A DNA stretch of 64,000 nt, taken from an uncultured Acidimicrobiales bacterium (GTDB lineage Bacteria > Actinomycetota > Acidimicrobiia > Acidimicrobiales > SHLQ01). Positions 41,938-50,342 of this stretch are shown here, in pieces. The stretch covers positions 24,116 to 88,115 of the forward strand of contig CALHYX010000081.1 in NCBI GenBank assembly GCA_938041035.1, written 5' to 3'. How positions within the stretch are numbered: the stretch's first letter is position 1; the number at the start of each line of letters is the position of its first letter. The notes under the pieces are model-generated. The model was not told the DNA's origin. It did not search any database and was given only the letters and a program-made list of their open reading frames with translations. The translations under genes were made by a program, and so were the position numbers.

Positions 41938-43419
41938 ATGAGCGATCCGACCATGTACGTGACGACCCGTGACCACAGCATCCGCGAGGAAGCGCTGCCG
42001 GATGCGTGGGAACTCGTTTGCGGCCTCGAGGTGCACGTCGAACTGTCGACCGCCACCAAACTGTTCTGTTCGTGCCGCAACGAGTTCGGTTCCGACCCGA
42101 ACACCAACGTGTGCCCCACGTGTCTCGGCCTACCGGGCTCGCTGCCCGTGGTGAACGAGCGGGCCGTCACCGATGCCATGCGCCTCGGCCGGGCTCTCGG
42201 GTGCGACGTGCACCCGAGCGTGTTCGCTCGCAAGAACTACTTCTACCCGGACATGCCGAAGGACTATCAGGTCAGCCAGTACGACAAACCGACCAACGCC
42301 GACGGGGAGATGATCCTCGCCTCGGGTATCCGCATCGGTATCGAACGGGCTCACATCGAGGAGGACACGGGCAAGTCGACTCACGTGGGCGAGTCCGGTC
42401 GGATCCATGGCGCCCAGTACTCCCTGGTCGACTACAACCGGGCCGGGGTACCGCTGGTCGAGATCGTGTCGTGTCCCGATGTCCGCACCGCCGAGGAGGC
42501 CAGGGCCTACGTCGCCGAGCTGCGCAACATCGTCACCGCCCTCGACGTCTCCGACGCCAAGATGGAGGAGGGGTCGATGCGGGTCGACGCCAACGTTTCG
42601 GTGCGCCCGACCGGCAGTGACGAGCTGCGCACCCGCTGCGAGATCAAGAACATCAACTCGTTGAACTCTCTCGGCCGGGCGATCGTCTATGAGGCGGAGC
42701 GCCACATCGCGCTCTACGACTCGGGCGAGGCACCTCGTCAGGAGACCCGCCACTGGGACGAAGGGGCCGGCCGCACTCGACCGGGTCGCGCCAAAGAGGA
42801 CGCCGACGACTACCGCTACTTCGCCGAACCCGACCTCGTGCCGCTGGTTCCCTCGGCCGACGATCTGGCCGCGATCGATGCCTCCCTGCCGCTACTGCCC
42901 GCGGCCCGGCGCCAGCGTCTGGCCACCGCCGCCGGTGTCGATCCGTCGGCCGTCGTGGTGATCGTGGATCGGGGCGAGGGGTTCGACGATCTGGGGGTTG
43001 CGGCCATCGAGGCCGGGGCCGACCCGGCGCGGGTACTGGTGCACCTCGAACAGAACCTCGCCGACGGTCCGGGCAAGCTCGACGCCGCCGCATTCGCGGC
43101 GCTGGTCACCATGGAGACCGGCGGCGACCTGTCGTCGACCCAGACCAAGGAGGTCCTCGCCGAGCTGGTTGCCTCCGGTGGTGACCCGGCCGCCATCGCG
43201 ACGGCGAAGGGCTTTGAGGCGATGGACACCGGCGAACTCGAGGGCATCCTCGACGGGCTGATCGCCGAGCACGCCGATGAATGGGCGCGCTATTGCGGCG
43301 ACGACCCCAAGGACGCCAAGAAGATGGCGGGCTTTTTCACGGGCGCCATCATGAAGGCGACCAGGGGCCAGGCCGACGGCAAGGTGGTCAACCAGCTGCT
43401 GGGCGCCCGCAAAAGCTGA
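41938..43419 (+). CDS. gatB: Asp/Glu-tRNA amidotransferase subunit B
   Basis: 493 residues, starting two bases after the gatA stop. The GatB signature (GLEVHVELSTATKLFCSC, then CPTCLGLPGSLPVVNERAV) and the tail-domain regions (PVAIATAKGFEAMD..., ending in KVVNQLLGARKS) are clear. The N-terminal cradle binds and activates the misacylated tRNA; CxC and CxxC pairs (CSC, CPTC) coordinate zinc. Last gene of gatCAB, convergent with the PQQ dehydrogenase gene. Confidence 0.96.
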   Translation: MSDPTMYVTTRDHSIREEALPDAWELVCGLEVHVELSTATKLFCSCRNEFGSDPNTNVCPTCLGLPGSLPVVNERAVTDAMRLGRALGCDVHPSVFARKNYFYPDMPKDYQVSQYDKPTNADGEMILASGIRIGIERAHIEEDTGKSTHVGESGRIHGAQYSLVDYNRAGVPLVEIVSCPDVRTAEEARAYVAELRNIVTALDVSDAKMEEGSMRVDANVSVRPTGSDELRTRCEIKNINSLNSLGRAIVYEAERHIALYDSGEAPRQETRHWDEGAGRTRPGRAKEDADDYRYFAEPDLVPLVPSADDLAAIDASLPLLPAARRQRLATAAGVDPSAVVVIVDRGEGFDDLGVAAIEAGADPARVLVHLEQNLADGPGKLDAAAFAALVTMETGGDLSSTQTKEVLAELVASGGDPAAIATAKGFEAMDTGELEGILDGLIAEHADEWARYCGDDPKDAKKMAGFFTGAIMKATRGQADGKVVNQLLGARKS

Positions 43420-43453
43420 GCCCGGGTCGTGCTCACGGGCGAGCGGCGGTGGG

Positions 43454-45937
43454 TCAGAACGCGTCGTCGTTGATGATGACGCCCAGCCCGAGCCCCCAAA
43501 CCCCGCCCATCGCCGCGCCGCTGGGATTTCGAAAGCTGACGACAAAGGTCTCGCGGGGCTCGATATCGGCATCGGCGACAACATCGACCACGGCGTAGCC
43601 GGTTCGTTCGCCGGCCGCCAGGGTGATGGTGCCGGCCTGTTCGATGTAGTCGTCGGGTGCGGTGGCGGTGCTGTCGAGGGTGACCCAGTCGATGGTGACC
43701 GGGAACGGCGACGCCGCCGACAAGGTGATGGGCACCGCCATCGGGGTGTACCCCTGCACGCCACCGGTGCCCTCGATGTCGACGATGCCTCCGGGCACCG
43801 CGGTCGGCCGGGGCGTTGCGGCGTAGTTCGCCGTGAAGGTCGTATCGTTCGCGCCGATGTCGATGGTTCGCGTCGCGGCCCCGGTCGGCGCCCAGCTGTG
43901 CCAGTACTGGGTGACCCCGCCGAGCGGCTGGGTCGCCGGTGCGGCGATGTCGAGCTGTTGGCCGTCCCAGGCGGTCACGGAATGGGGAGCGGTGACGGTG
44001 ATGCCGTCCACCACGAGCTCGAGGCCGGGGGGCACGGTCACGAAGTCGATGGTGCGGGTACGGGGCTGCACGTCGACCGAGACGGTGGTGCTCACCCCGC
44101 CGCTATCGGTCGCGGTGAGGAGTACTTCGAGGTAGCTGTTGGTGGCGGCGAGCGTGTCCTCGGGCGGCGGCCCGGCGATGGTGAGGCCGTTCCCGGAGGT
44201 CGGGGCGAGGAACGGGTGGACGTGGCCGCCGTGGTGTTGTCGGACCTCCCACGTGAGATCGGCGGCGCCCAGCGTGCCGTCCTCGGCGTCGACCGCCGAG
44301 CCCGTAAGGGTGAGGATCTCCCCGACCCCGAATGTGGTGGAGACCGTCGGGGTGATGATCGTCGGGGTGGGGGGTGAGTTGCCGGGGTCGATCCGCACGG
44401 TGGTCTGATCGGTTCCGCCCTGGCCGTCGCTTACCCACAGGGTGGCGGTGACGGTGCCCGAGCCGGTGTAGGTGTGGGTCGGGTTGGCTTCGTTCGACCC
44501 ACCACCGTCGCCGAAGTCCCACAGGTAGGAGAGAGGATCCCCGTCGGGGTCGCTCGAAGCCGAACCGGTAAAGCTCACCTGGAGCGGCAGGGTGCCGGCC
44601 CGCGGCGACGCGGTGGCGACGGCGGTCGGTGCCCGATTGGCGTCGCCGGTGTAGGAGATGCGGTGCACCCGGTTGCCGAACAAGCCGTACAGCGCCTGCG
44701 TATCGCCGAAGGGCCCGAAGGCGATGGCCGAGACGTTGTCGGCGTTCTCGGCGAAGACGTGGTCCAGGAACGGCGAGGTCGGCGGCGTGCAGGTGCGGCA
44801 ATCAGCCCCGCCGGGCTCCATGACGTACAACCGATCGTCGACGAAGTCGCCGTAGATGTAGGTGTTGTCGTATTCGGCGGGCCAGATTCCGTTGGGAACG
44901 AATGCTCCACCCGTGATGGCGGCGCCCCCGACGTGGGGATACCAGTGGATCGGGTCGACCGCGCCGGTCGGCACCGCGCAGTTCGTGGTCGAGCCGAAGG
45001 CACAAGGCCCCTCTCGCTCGGGCCAGCCGTAGTCAGCCCCCATCGCCCCTTCGTCGATCTCCTCCCAACGGTTCTGGCCGACATCGTTGATGTAGAAGCG
45101 GGTGTCGGTCGTGTTGGGGTCGAACGCCACGCGGAACGGGTTGCGGAGACCGAGGGCAAAGACCTGCTGACACGCGGTGGCGGTGGAACCGGCGGGAATC
45201 ACGCCGGCCGCCGAGCAGTCGGCGGTACCCGGGCCGGTGAAGGGGTTGGTGTTGGGGATGTCGCCGTCGTCGGTGACGCGGAGGATTTTGCCCAGCAGAT
45301 TCGCCGGATCCCGAGGCAGGCCGAGCGGTCGCGGTCGGGCCGCGTCGCCGGTCGCGATGTACAGATAGCCGTCGTTACCGAATCCGAGCGCCCCGGCATT
45401 GTGGTTGGTGCGATCGAGTTCGGGTCCTTCCAGCAGCACCAGTTCGGAGGCCGCGTCGAGCGTATTGCCGACCATCGTGAATCGAGCCACCCGATTGGCC
45501 GGGCCGGTCACGAGGTCGGTGCCGCAGTTCCCGTGTTTCGCGTACGTGTAATACAGGTACACGAAGCCATTGATCGCGAAGTCCGGGTGGACGGTGAGCC
45601 CGACGATGCCGCGCTCGCCGCCGCCGCACACGATCGAGCTGATGTCGAGGGCTGTTCCGGTGACCGCATCGTTTTCGACCACGAGCACCCGGCCCGCCTT
45701 CTCGGCGATGAGCATGCGCCCGTCCGGGGTCCAGTCCAGGTCGGTGGGCTGGGTCAGCACGAGGATGCGGGTGTCGTCGAACCCTGACGCGTCATGCCCC
45801 GCCGCAGGGGATGTGGGCATCGCCACGGTCGCCGCGATGACCGCCAGGATCACCAGGAGCCGGCTGCGCGGTTTCCATTGGCTGCGCGGCTTCCATTCGC
45901 TGCGCGGTGTCCATTGGCTGCGCGGTGTCCAACGCAT
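43454..45937 (-). CDS. PQQ-dependent glucose/sorbosone dehydrogenase-like exported protein with PKD and Calx-beta
   Basis: 827 residues from ATG 45937. The N-region contains four hexapeptide repeats, then a hydrophobic stretch (LLVILAVIAATVAMPTSPAAG) forms a signal peptide. About residues 50-460 form a beta-propeller of the soluble glucose/sorbosone dehydrogenase type: WTPDGRMLIAEKAGRV, GGGERGIVGLTVHPDF, NHNAGALGFGNDGYLYIATGD, GLRNPFRVAFD, GADYGWPEREG. A PKD domain (YLWDFGDGG...THTYTGSGTVTATLWVSDG), two beta-sandwich stretches and a C-terminal Calx-beta-like repeat (DDYIEQAGTITLAAGER) follow. Probably extracellular; PQQ synthesis genes are not in this window. Promoter at 45975. Confidence 0.82.
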   Translation of the reverse strand: MRWTPRSQWTPRSEWKPRSQWKPRSRLLVILAVIAATVAMPTSPAAGHDASGFDDTRILVLTQPTDLDWTPDGRMLIAEKAGRVLVVENDAVTGTALDISSIVCGGGERGIVGLTVHPDFAINGFVYLYYTYAKHGNCGTDLVTGPANRVARFTMVGNTLDAASELVLLEGPELDRTNHNAGALGFGNDGYLYIATGDAARPRPLGLPRDPANLLGKILRVTDDGDIPNTNPFTGPGTADCSAAGVIPAGSTATACQQVFALGLRNPFRVAFDPNTTDTRFYINDVGQNRWEEIDEGAMGADYGWPEREGPCAFGSTTNCAVPTGAVDPIHWYPHVGGAAITGGAFVPNGIWPAEYDNTYIYGDFVDDRLYVMEPGGADCRTCTPPTSPFLDHVFAENADNVSAIAFGPFGDTQALYGLFGNRVHRISYTGDANRAPTAVATASPRAGTLPLQVSFTGSASSDPDGDPLSYLWDFGDGGGSNEANPTHTYTGSGTVTATLWVSDGQGGTDQTTVRIDPGNSPPTPTIITPTVSTTFGVGEILTLTGSAVDAEDGTLGAADLTWEVRQHHGGHVHPFLAPTSGNGLTIAGPPPEDTLAATNSYLEVLLTATDSGGVSTTVSVDVQPRTRTIDFVTVPPGLELVVDGITVTAPHSVTAWDGQQLDIAAPATQPLGGVTQYWHSWAPTGAATRTIDIGANDTTFTANYAATPRPTAVPGGIVDIEGTGGVQGYTPMAVPITLSAASPFPVTIDWVTLDSTATAPDDYIEQAGTITLAAGERTGYAVVDVVADADIEPRETFVVSFRNPSGAAMGGVWGLGLGVIINDDAF
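45862..45933 (-). repeat. Four tandem 18-bp repeats in the signal-peptide N-region
   Basis: Units at 45862-45879, 45880-45897, 45898-45915 and 45916-45933 follow the plus-strand pattern ggctgcgcggtttccatt with few mismatches. On the coding strand they give W(T/K)PRS(Q/E/R) four times. They lie directly after Met-Arg and before the hydrophobic core. Confidence 0.9.
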
Positions 45938-45974
45938 GAGCTTCTCGCCTTCTCCACCCGCGTGTTGTGACGCG

Positions 45975-45980
45975 ACGCTA
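45975..45980 (-). promoter_or_regulatory. -10 element of the PQQ dehydrogenase gene
   Basis: TAGCGT on the minus strand (45980 to 45975). Transcription would start near 45967, giving a leader of about 30 nt that contains GGAGAAGG as ribosome site before the ATG at 45937. Confidence 0.45.
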
Positions 45981-46077
45981 GTCGGCGGCCACGAGGCAAT
46001 CCATCGCGTCGGGGGTGGCCCTTCTCGGGCGTCGATCAAGGGTTGCGGAGGCGGTCGCAGCGACCTATGAACGAGCG

Positions 46078-47532
46078 ATGGGGCCACGGGGTCAACGACA
46101 GCCACGGTTTCGACAACACGGCGGACTCCCGATCAAGCTGGGGCCCTGTTCGAACGGCGAGTTCGTCGCGCCGCCGATGACGCCCCTGGTGCGCGAGACC
46201 ATCCGGCGTGCCAACGAGTCGGCCGAGGTCAACGCTCGTCGGCTGGGGCTGACGAGGCGCCAGTTCCTTTCGACGGCGGCGGGATCGGCATTGACGCTGT
46301 TCACCCTGGCGGCCTGCAGCCGCGAGGAGCAGGCCAGTCGCGACGCGGGTGAGCCGGGCGGCACCTTCACCATCCCTCCAGTCGCCACCACCGAACCGGA
46401 AGCGGCGACGACGACGCTGGCGCCGGCGCCCGAGGAGGTCATCGTCGATGTGCAGGCCCACCTGCTCGACTACGAGGTGACCCCCGACGTGCCCTGGGAT
46501 GGCTCGCCGTACATCGGTCAGATCTTCCCGCAGGCCGCTTGCGGCGAATCCGACCCGCGATCGTGTTTCTCCATCGAGGCGTTCCTCGACCTGTTCTTTC
46601 TCCAGAGCGACACGGCGGTGGCGGTGCTCTCGGCGATTCCCGTGTTCGGCACCGAGAACCCGTTGTCGGCCGAGGTCATGGCCCGCACGCAGGCGATCGC
46701 CGGAGTGTTGTGCGAGCAGCCCCGCGTGTTGGCCCATGGCCAGGCCGCACCGAACCTGGGAGAGCTGTCGGCTTCGCTCGCCGCCATGACCGATCTGCGC
46801 GACCGCTTCTCGATCGATGCCTGGAAGGTGTATCCCCACACGCCCGCGGCGGCGGCGTTCCGTCTCGACGACGGTGACCCGAACCTCGAGCCGATCGGTC
46901 AGCGCTTTCTCGACCACGTGCGCGAGGTCGGCCCGCCGATCGTCTGTGTGCACAAGGGGTTTCGGGGGGTCGCCGGCGGCGGCGTGCAGGCCGACCCGGT
47001 CGATGTGGGGCCCGCCGCGGTGAACAATCCCGATATCGACATCGTGGTGTACCACTCCGGGTTCGAGAGCGACGTGGCCGAAGGGCCATACGACCCGGCC
47101 GCCCCAAACGCCGGCATCGACCGACTGATCGCGTCGGTGGAGTCGGCGGGACTGGCGCCGGGCAGCAACGTCTATGCCGAACTCGGATCGACCTGGCGAG
47201 CGGTGATGGGCGACCCGGACACCGCCGCTCACGTGATCGGCAAGTTGCTGGTGGCGGTGGGGGAGGACCGGATTGTCTGGGGGACCGACTCGATCTGGTA
47301 CGGCACTCCGCAGGACCAGATCGAGGCCTTCCGGATGTTCGAGATCAGCGCCGAATACCAGGAGAGGTTCGGCTATCCGGCCCTGACCACCGAGATCAAG
47401 AACAAGATCTTTGGTGGTAACGCGGCGGAGCTCTACGGCATCGATCTGGCTCCGGTGCCGTGTGCGTTTTCGCGCGAGGACCTGGTCGCGGCGCGGGCGG
47501 CCGCCGGTGTGGCCCCGGCATCGTTTGGCTGA
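46078..47532 (+). CDS. Amidohydrolase-like protein with Tat lipoprotein signal
   Basis: 484 residues from ATG 46078. A long N-region leads to the twin-arginine motif TRRQFLSTAAGSALTLFTLAACS, which ends in a lipobox, so the folded protein is exported by Tat and lipid-anchored. A Thr/Pro linker follows, then an amidohydrolase-2 fold: VDVQAHLLDY (the usual first His of HxH is Gln), FSIDAWKVYPH, VCVHKGFRG, IVVYHSGFES, and WGTDSIWYGTPQDQIEAF. The family includes decarboxylases and hydrolases of aromatic or lactone substrates; function unknown. Divergent from the PQQ dehydrogenase gene. Confidence 0.83.
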   Translation: MGPRGQRQPRFRQHGGLPIKLGPCSNGEFVAPPMTPLVRETIRRANESAEVNARRLGLTRRQFLSTAAGSALTLFTLAACSREEQASRDAGEPGGTFTIPPVATTEPEAATTTLAPAPEEVIVDVQAHLLDYEVTPDVPWDGSPYIGQIFPQAACGESDPRSCFSIEAFLDLFFLQSDTAVAVLSAIPVFGTENPLSAEVMARTQAIAGVLCEQPRVLAHGQAAPNLGELSASLAAMTDLRDRFSIDAWKVYPHTPAAAAFRLDDGDPNLEPIGQRFLDHVREVGPPIVCVHKGFRGVAGGGVQADPVDVGPAAVNNPDIDIVVYHSGFESDVAEGPYDPAAPNAGIDRLIASVESAGLAPGSNVYAELGSTWRAVMGDPDTAAHVIGKLLVAVGEDRIVWGTDSIWYGTPQDQIEAFRMFEISAEYQERFGYPALTTEIKNKIFGGNAAELYGIDLAPVPCAFSREDLVAARAAAGVAPASFG

Positions 47533-47614
47533 TCGGATCTCGCTCGACTGGCGGGCCCGGCCCGGCCGGGTACCCTGGGCGAGCTGGCGGCACTCAACCG
47601 GAAGTACATCGATC

Positions 47615-48415
47615 ATGCGTACCAAGGCCGTACTCGCCCTTGCTGCCGTCGCCGTTGTGGCGACCGCCTGCGGACCACCGGCGAACGTACAGTTCGACTA
47701 TCAGATCTACAACGATTACGAACCGGAGCCGGGCGTCCGCGTGGTGTCGCGCGACTGGTTCGGCGGTGAAGCGCTCACCGGCGAGGACGCCTATTCGATC
47801 TGCTACGTGAACGCGTTTCAGACCCAGGCCGACGATCCGTTCGTGGACCGGCCCGACGAGCGTTCGAACTGGCCCGCCAACCTGGTCCTCACCGAACTCG
47901 GCGACGACCCGAACTGGGGCGGGGAGTACCTGATCGACATCAGCACCGCGCCGAAGCGGGCACAGGCGCTCGCCTGGCTGGAGCCGATGATCGACGCGTG
48001 CGAAGCGAAGGGCTTCGACGCGGTCGAGTTCGACAATCTCGATTCCTGGACCCGCTTCGATGGCACGCCGCTCGAGGGTCAGGTGCCCTTCGGTGAGGCC
48101 GAGGCCATCCTGTTCGCCACCGATATCGCGTACTACGCCCACACCAAACTGTTGGCGGTGGGGCAGAAGAACACCACCGACCTCCTCGATGACGTCGAGG
48201 CCATCGGCTTCGACTTCGCCATCGTCGAGTCGTGCGGTGTGTACGACGAGTGCACGGACTTCACCGACGTGTACGACAAGGTCATCGGCATCGAGTACAG
48301 CGAAGCGTCGTTCGCCGTGGCCTGCGCCCAGATCGGCGATGTCGCCTCCGTTGTCCTGCGCGACCAGAACGCCACCGACCCACCGTCAGGGGTCTACGTC
48401 TACGACGAGTGCTGA
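47615..48415 (+). CDS. GH114-like (endo-alpha-1,4-polygalactosaminidase) lipoprotein
   Basis: 266 residues from ATG 47615. The signal sequence ends in VVATAC (lipobox). A TIM-barrel domain follows: SICYVNAFQTQADDPF, DNWNG-like stretches, LIDISTAPKRAQALAWLEPMIDACEAKGFDAVEFDNLDSW, then LLAVGQKNT and DFAIVESCGVYDEC. The FDNLDSW block is typical of GH114-type endo-alpha-1,4-polygalactosaminidases, which cut galactosaminogalactan. Cys pairs near the end may be disulfide-bonded. TACCCT at about 47571 could be the -10. Probably acts on a secreted or wall polysaccharide. Confidence 0.78.
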   Translation: MRTKAVLALAAVAVVATACGPPANVQFDYQIYNDYEPEPGVRVVSRDWFGGEALTGEDAYSICYVNAFQTQADDPFVDRPDERSNWPANLVLTELGDDPNWGGEYLIDISTAPKRAQALAWLEPMIDACEAKGFDAVEFDNLDSWTRFDGTPLEGQVPFGEAEAILFATDIAYYAHTKLLAVGQKNTTDLLDDVEAIGFDFAIVESCGVYDECTDFTDVYDKVIGIEYSEASFAVACAQIGDVASVVLRDQNATDPPSGVYVYDEC

Positions 48416-48570
48416 TTCATTCCGCACTCCCTGTTCGGTCGCTGGCGCTCCCTCGGCAGGGCTGCGGCTGCGCCGGAGGCGCCCGTCTCGCTCCTCGTCC
48501 CTCGTCGCTGGTTCATTCCGCACTCGTCTTCATTCCGCACTCGTCGTTCGGTCGCTGGCGCTCCCTCGGC
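48416..48570. repeat. Intergenic repeat block with ttcattccgcactc and a 25-bp element
   Basis: ttcattccgcactc occurs at 48416-48429, 48512-48525 and 48529-48542. A 25-bp element with core gtcgctggcgctccctcggc is present at 48433-48457 and 48546-48570, identical in both. The spacer between them (48458-48511) is GC-rich without a gene. The pattern (three copies of the short element, two of the longer one) looks like a nested duplication of an extragenic repeat. Confidence 0.75.
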
Positions 48571-48608
48571 GCCGATGCGGCTGCGCATGTGATGCCATTT
48601 TCGGCTTC

Positions 48609-48744
48609 CGCGAACCATCTGGTGCCCGGCACCAGATGGTTCGCGCGACGATGGTGGCCCGCCTCGCGACCAGGTATTGACTGGAATGAAAGGTTCGCGG
48701 CGCCGGTTTTGCTCCGTTTTGTGCCTGGCACCAGATGGTTCGCG
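48609..48744. repeat. REP-like palindrome with a second arm copy
   Basis: cgcgaaccatctggtgc (48609-48625) and gcaccagatggttcgcg (48629-48645) form a 17-bp perfect stem with a 3-nt loop. The arm ggcaccagatggttcgcg recurs at 48727-48744, next to the stop codon of the homocysteine methyltransferase gene. The 80 bases between hold no gene. Such extragenic palindromes can bind proteins, protect mRNA ends or stop transcription, and are spread by RAYT-type transposases. Confidence 0.75.
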
Positions 48745-48746
48745 GG

Positions 48747-49736
48747 TTAGTCGCGGGAGCGGCGGCGGCGTCGGCGGGGTTCGCCTTCGGCCGGCGTCTC
48801 CGCGGCGGGAACATCCTCGATATCGTGCCCGCGTGGGACCACGGCCGGTTCCGCTTCGGGGTGTAGCGCCTCGGCCATGGCGGTGATGTGTTCCGGGCCG
48901 CTGCCACAGCAGGCGCCGATGATCGAGGCGCCGAGCGCTCGCACCCGCTGGGCGTATTCGGCCATGACCTTCGGGGAACCGTCGTAATACAGCTCACCGT
49001 CGAGCCACTTCGGAATGCCGGCGTTCGACTTGGCGATCAACACCGCATCCGGCGCCGCATCGCGCATCTGGTCGATAACGCCCTCGATCTCGTCGACCCC
49101 GTTGCCGCAGTTGCCGCCGATGCCCCACACACCGATGTCGACGAGTTGGCGAACCGCCTGGCGCGGGGTGACCCCCATCATCGTGCGGCCTTTGGTATCG
49201 AACGACATGGTGGCGCAGATCGGCAGCTCGGAGACCGAACGGATGCCGGCCACGGCAGCGGTGACCTCGGCGATGTCGCTCATCGTCTCGATCCAGAACA
49301 CGTCGGCGCCGCCGTCGGCGAGGCCCGATGCCTGGATGGCGAAGATCTCCTTGGTCTCGTCGTGGGTCAGCGGCCCCATCGGTTCGAACAGCTCACCGGT
49401 CGGTCCCATCGACCCGGCGACGATCACCGTTTGATCAACCGAGTCCGCTGACGCCCGACCCACCGCGGCGGCGGCCTTGTTGAGCTCGTAGGACTGGTCC
49501 TGCAGGTTGTGGAGCTTCAGGCGGCTGGTGGTGCCGCCAAAGCTGTTGGTCAAAATGATCTGGGACCCCGCGGCGATGTAGTCGTCGTGCACCTTGCGGA
49601 TGCGGTCGGGGTGATCGATGTTCCAGGGCTCCGGCGGATCGCCGGACTGGAGTCCCGTGGCGAAGAGCTGGGTGCCCATGGCGCCATCGATGACGACCGC
49701 GCCATCGCGGTCGAGAAGGTCGGAGAGCTTGTTCAT
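48747..49736 (-). CDS. Homocysteine S-methyltransferase family protein
   Basis: 329 residues from ATG 49736; the longer frame to 49814 overlaps the pyrE start and is rejected. GDGAMGTQLFATGL-like start (VVIDGAMGTQLFATGLQSGDPPE), ILTNSFGGTTSRL, and the zinc-binding Cys in GGNCGNG and GACCGSGPEH are all present. The enzyme moves a methyl group from a donor (S-methylmethionine, betaine or a methylated cofactor) to homocysteine. The C-terminus is an odd Arg-rich tail (RRRRRRSRD). Transcription is divergent from pyrE. Confidence 0.9.
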   Translation of the reverse strand: MNKLSDLLDRDGAVVIDGAMGTQLFATGLQSGDPPEPWNIDHPDRIRKVHDDYIAAGSQIILTNSFGGTTSRLKLHNLQDQSYELNKAAAAVGRASADSVDQTVIVAGSMGPTGELFEPMGPLTHDETKEIFAIQASGLADGGADVFWIETMSDIAEVTAAVAGIRSVSELPICATMSFDTKGRTMMGVTPRQAVRQLVDIGVWGIGGNCGNGVDEIEGVIDQMRDAAPDAVLIAKSNAGIPKWLDGELYYDGSPKVMAEYAQRVRALGASIIGACCGSGPEHITAMAEALHPEAEPAVVPRGHDIEDVPAAETPAEGEPRRRRRRSRD

Positions 49737-49756
49737 TGCAGACGTCTCGCTTCTGT

Positions 49757-49763
49757 CAGTCTG
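49757..49763. promoter_or_regulatory. Divergent promoter of pyrE and homocysteine methyltransferase
   Basis: CAGTCT on plus (49757-49762) is 7 nt before the pyrE ATG. The overlapping CAGACT on minus (49763 to 49758) is the best candidate for the opposite gene. An agacgtct palindrome lies about 6 nt from that ATG. Confidence 0.4.
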
Positions 49764-49769
49764 GTGGAC

Positions 49770-50294
49770 ATGGAAGCTGCCGAACTCGCCCGTCGTATCT
49801 ACGACGTCGCCCATCTGGACGGAACCTTCGTGCTTCGATCGGGTCGGGTGGCCGACACCTATTTCGACAAGTACCAGTTCGAATCCGACCCCGAGCTTCT
49901 GCGCGAGGTTGCTGGAGTACTGGTACCGCTCGTCCCCAAGGATACAGATGTCCTGGCCGGGTTGGAACTCGGCGGTGTCCCCGTGGCCACCGCATTGTCT
50001 CTGGCGTCGGGCCTGCCCGCCGCGTTCGTCCGCAAGGCGGCCAAGGAGTACGGCACCGCCCGGTTGGCCGAAGGAGCACCGATCGAGGGCCGCCGGGTGC
50101 TGGTGGTGGAGGACGTCGTCACCTCGGGCGGCCAGATCGTGGCGTCGGTGGCCGACCTGCGGGCTCGGGGAGCGATCGTGGACGTGGCCCTGTGTGTGCT
50201 CGATCGCGAGGAGGACGGAGCCGACCGGCTCGCCGCGGCGGACATCGAGTTACGACCGCTGTTCACCCGAAGCGACCTCGAGGCCCACCTCTAG
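49770..50294 (+). CDS. pyrE: Orotate phosphoribosyltransferase
   Basis: 174 residues from ATG 49770. The PRPP-binding loop is VLVVEDVVTSGGQIVASVADL, and the N-terminal part has the OPRT pattern GTFVLRSGRVADTYFDKYQFESDP and LELGGVPVATALSL with VRKAAKEYGT. It joins orotate to PRPP in pyrimidine synthesis. It is at the short end for the family. No other pyr genes are near. The CDS is likely leaderless. Confidence 0.94.
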   Translation: MEAAELARRIYDVAHLDGTFVLRSGRVADTYFDKYQFESDPELLREVAGVLVPLVPKDTDVLAGLELGGVPVATALSLASGLPAAFVRKAAKEYGTARLAEGAPIEGRRVLVVEDVVTSGGQIVASVADLRARGAIVDVALCVLDREEDGADRLAAADIELRPLFTRSDLEAHL

Positions 50295-50342
50295 CCGGTG
50301 CCAGCAGGGGCGCAGCCGTCCACGCGGGCCTACACTGTCGCG

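Noticed and set aside
43454..48415. A biosynthetic or degradative gene cluster made of the PQQ dehydrogenase, amidohydrolase and GH114 genes
   Set aside because: The genes are on different strands with their own promoters and share no partner proteins; proximity alone is weak evidence.
48416..48744. A CRISPR array
   Set aside because: Repeats are of different types, spacing is irregular, and no cas genes are near.
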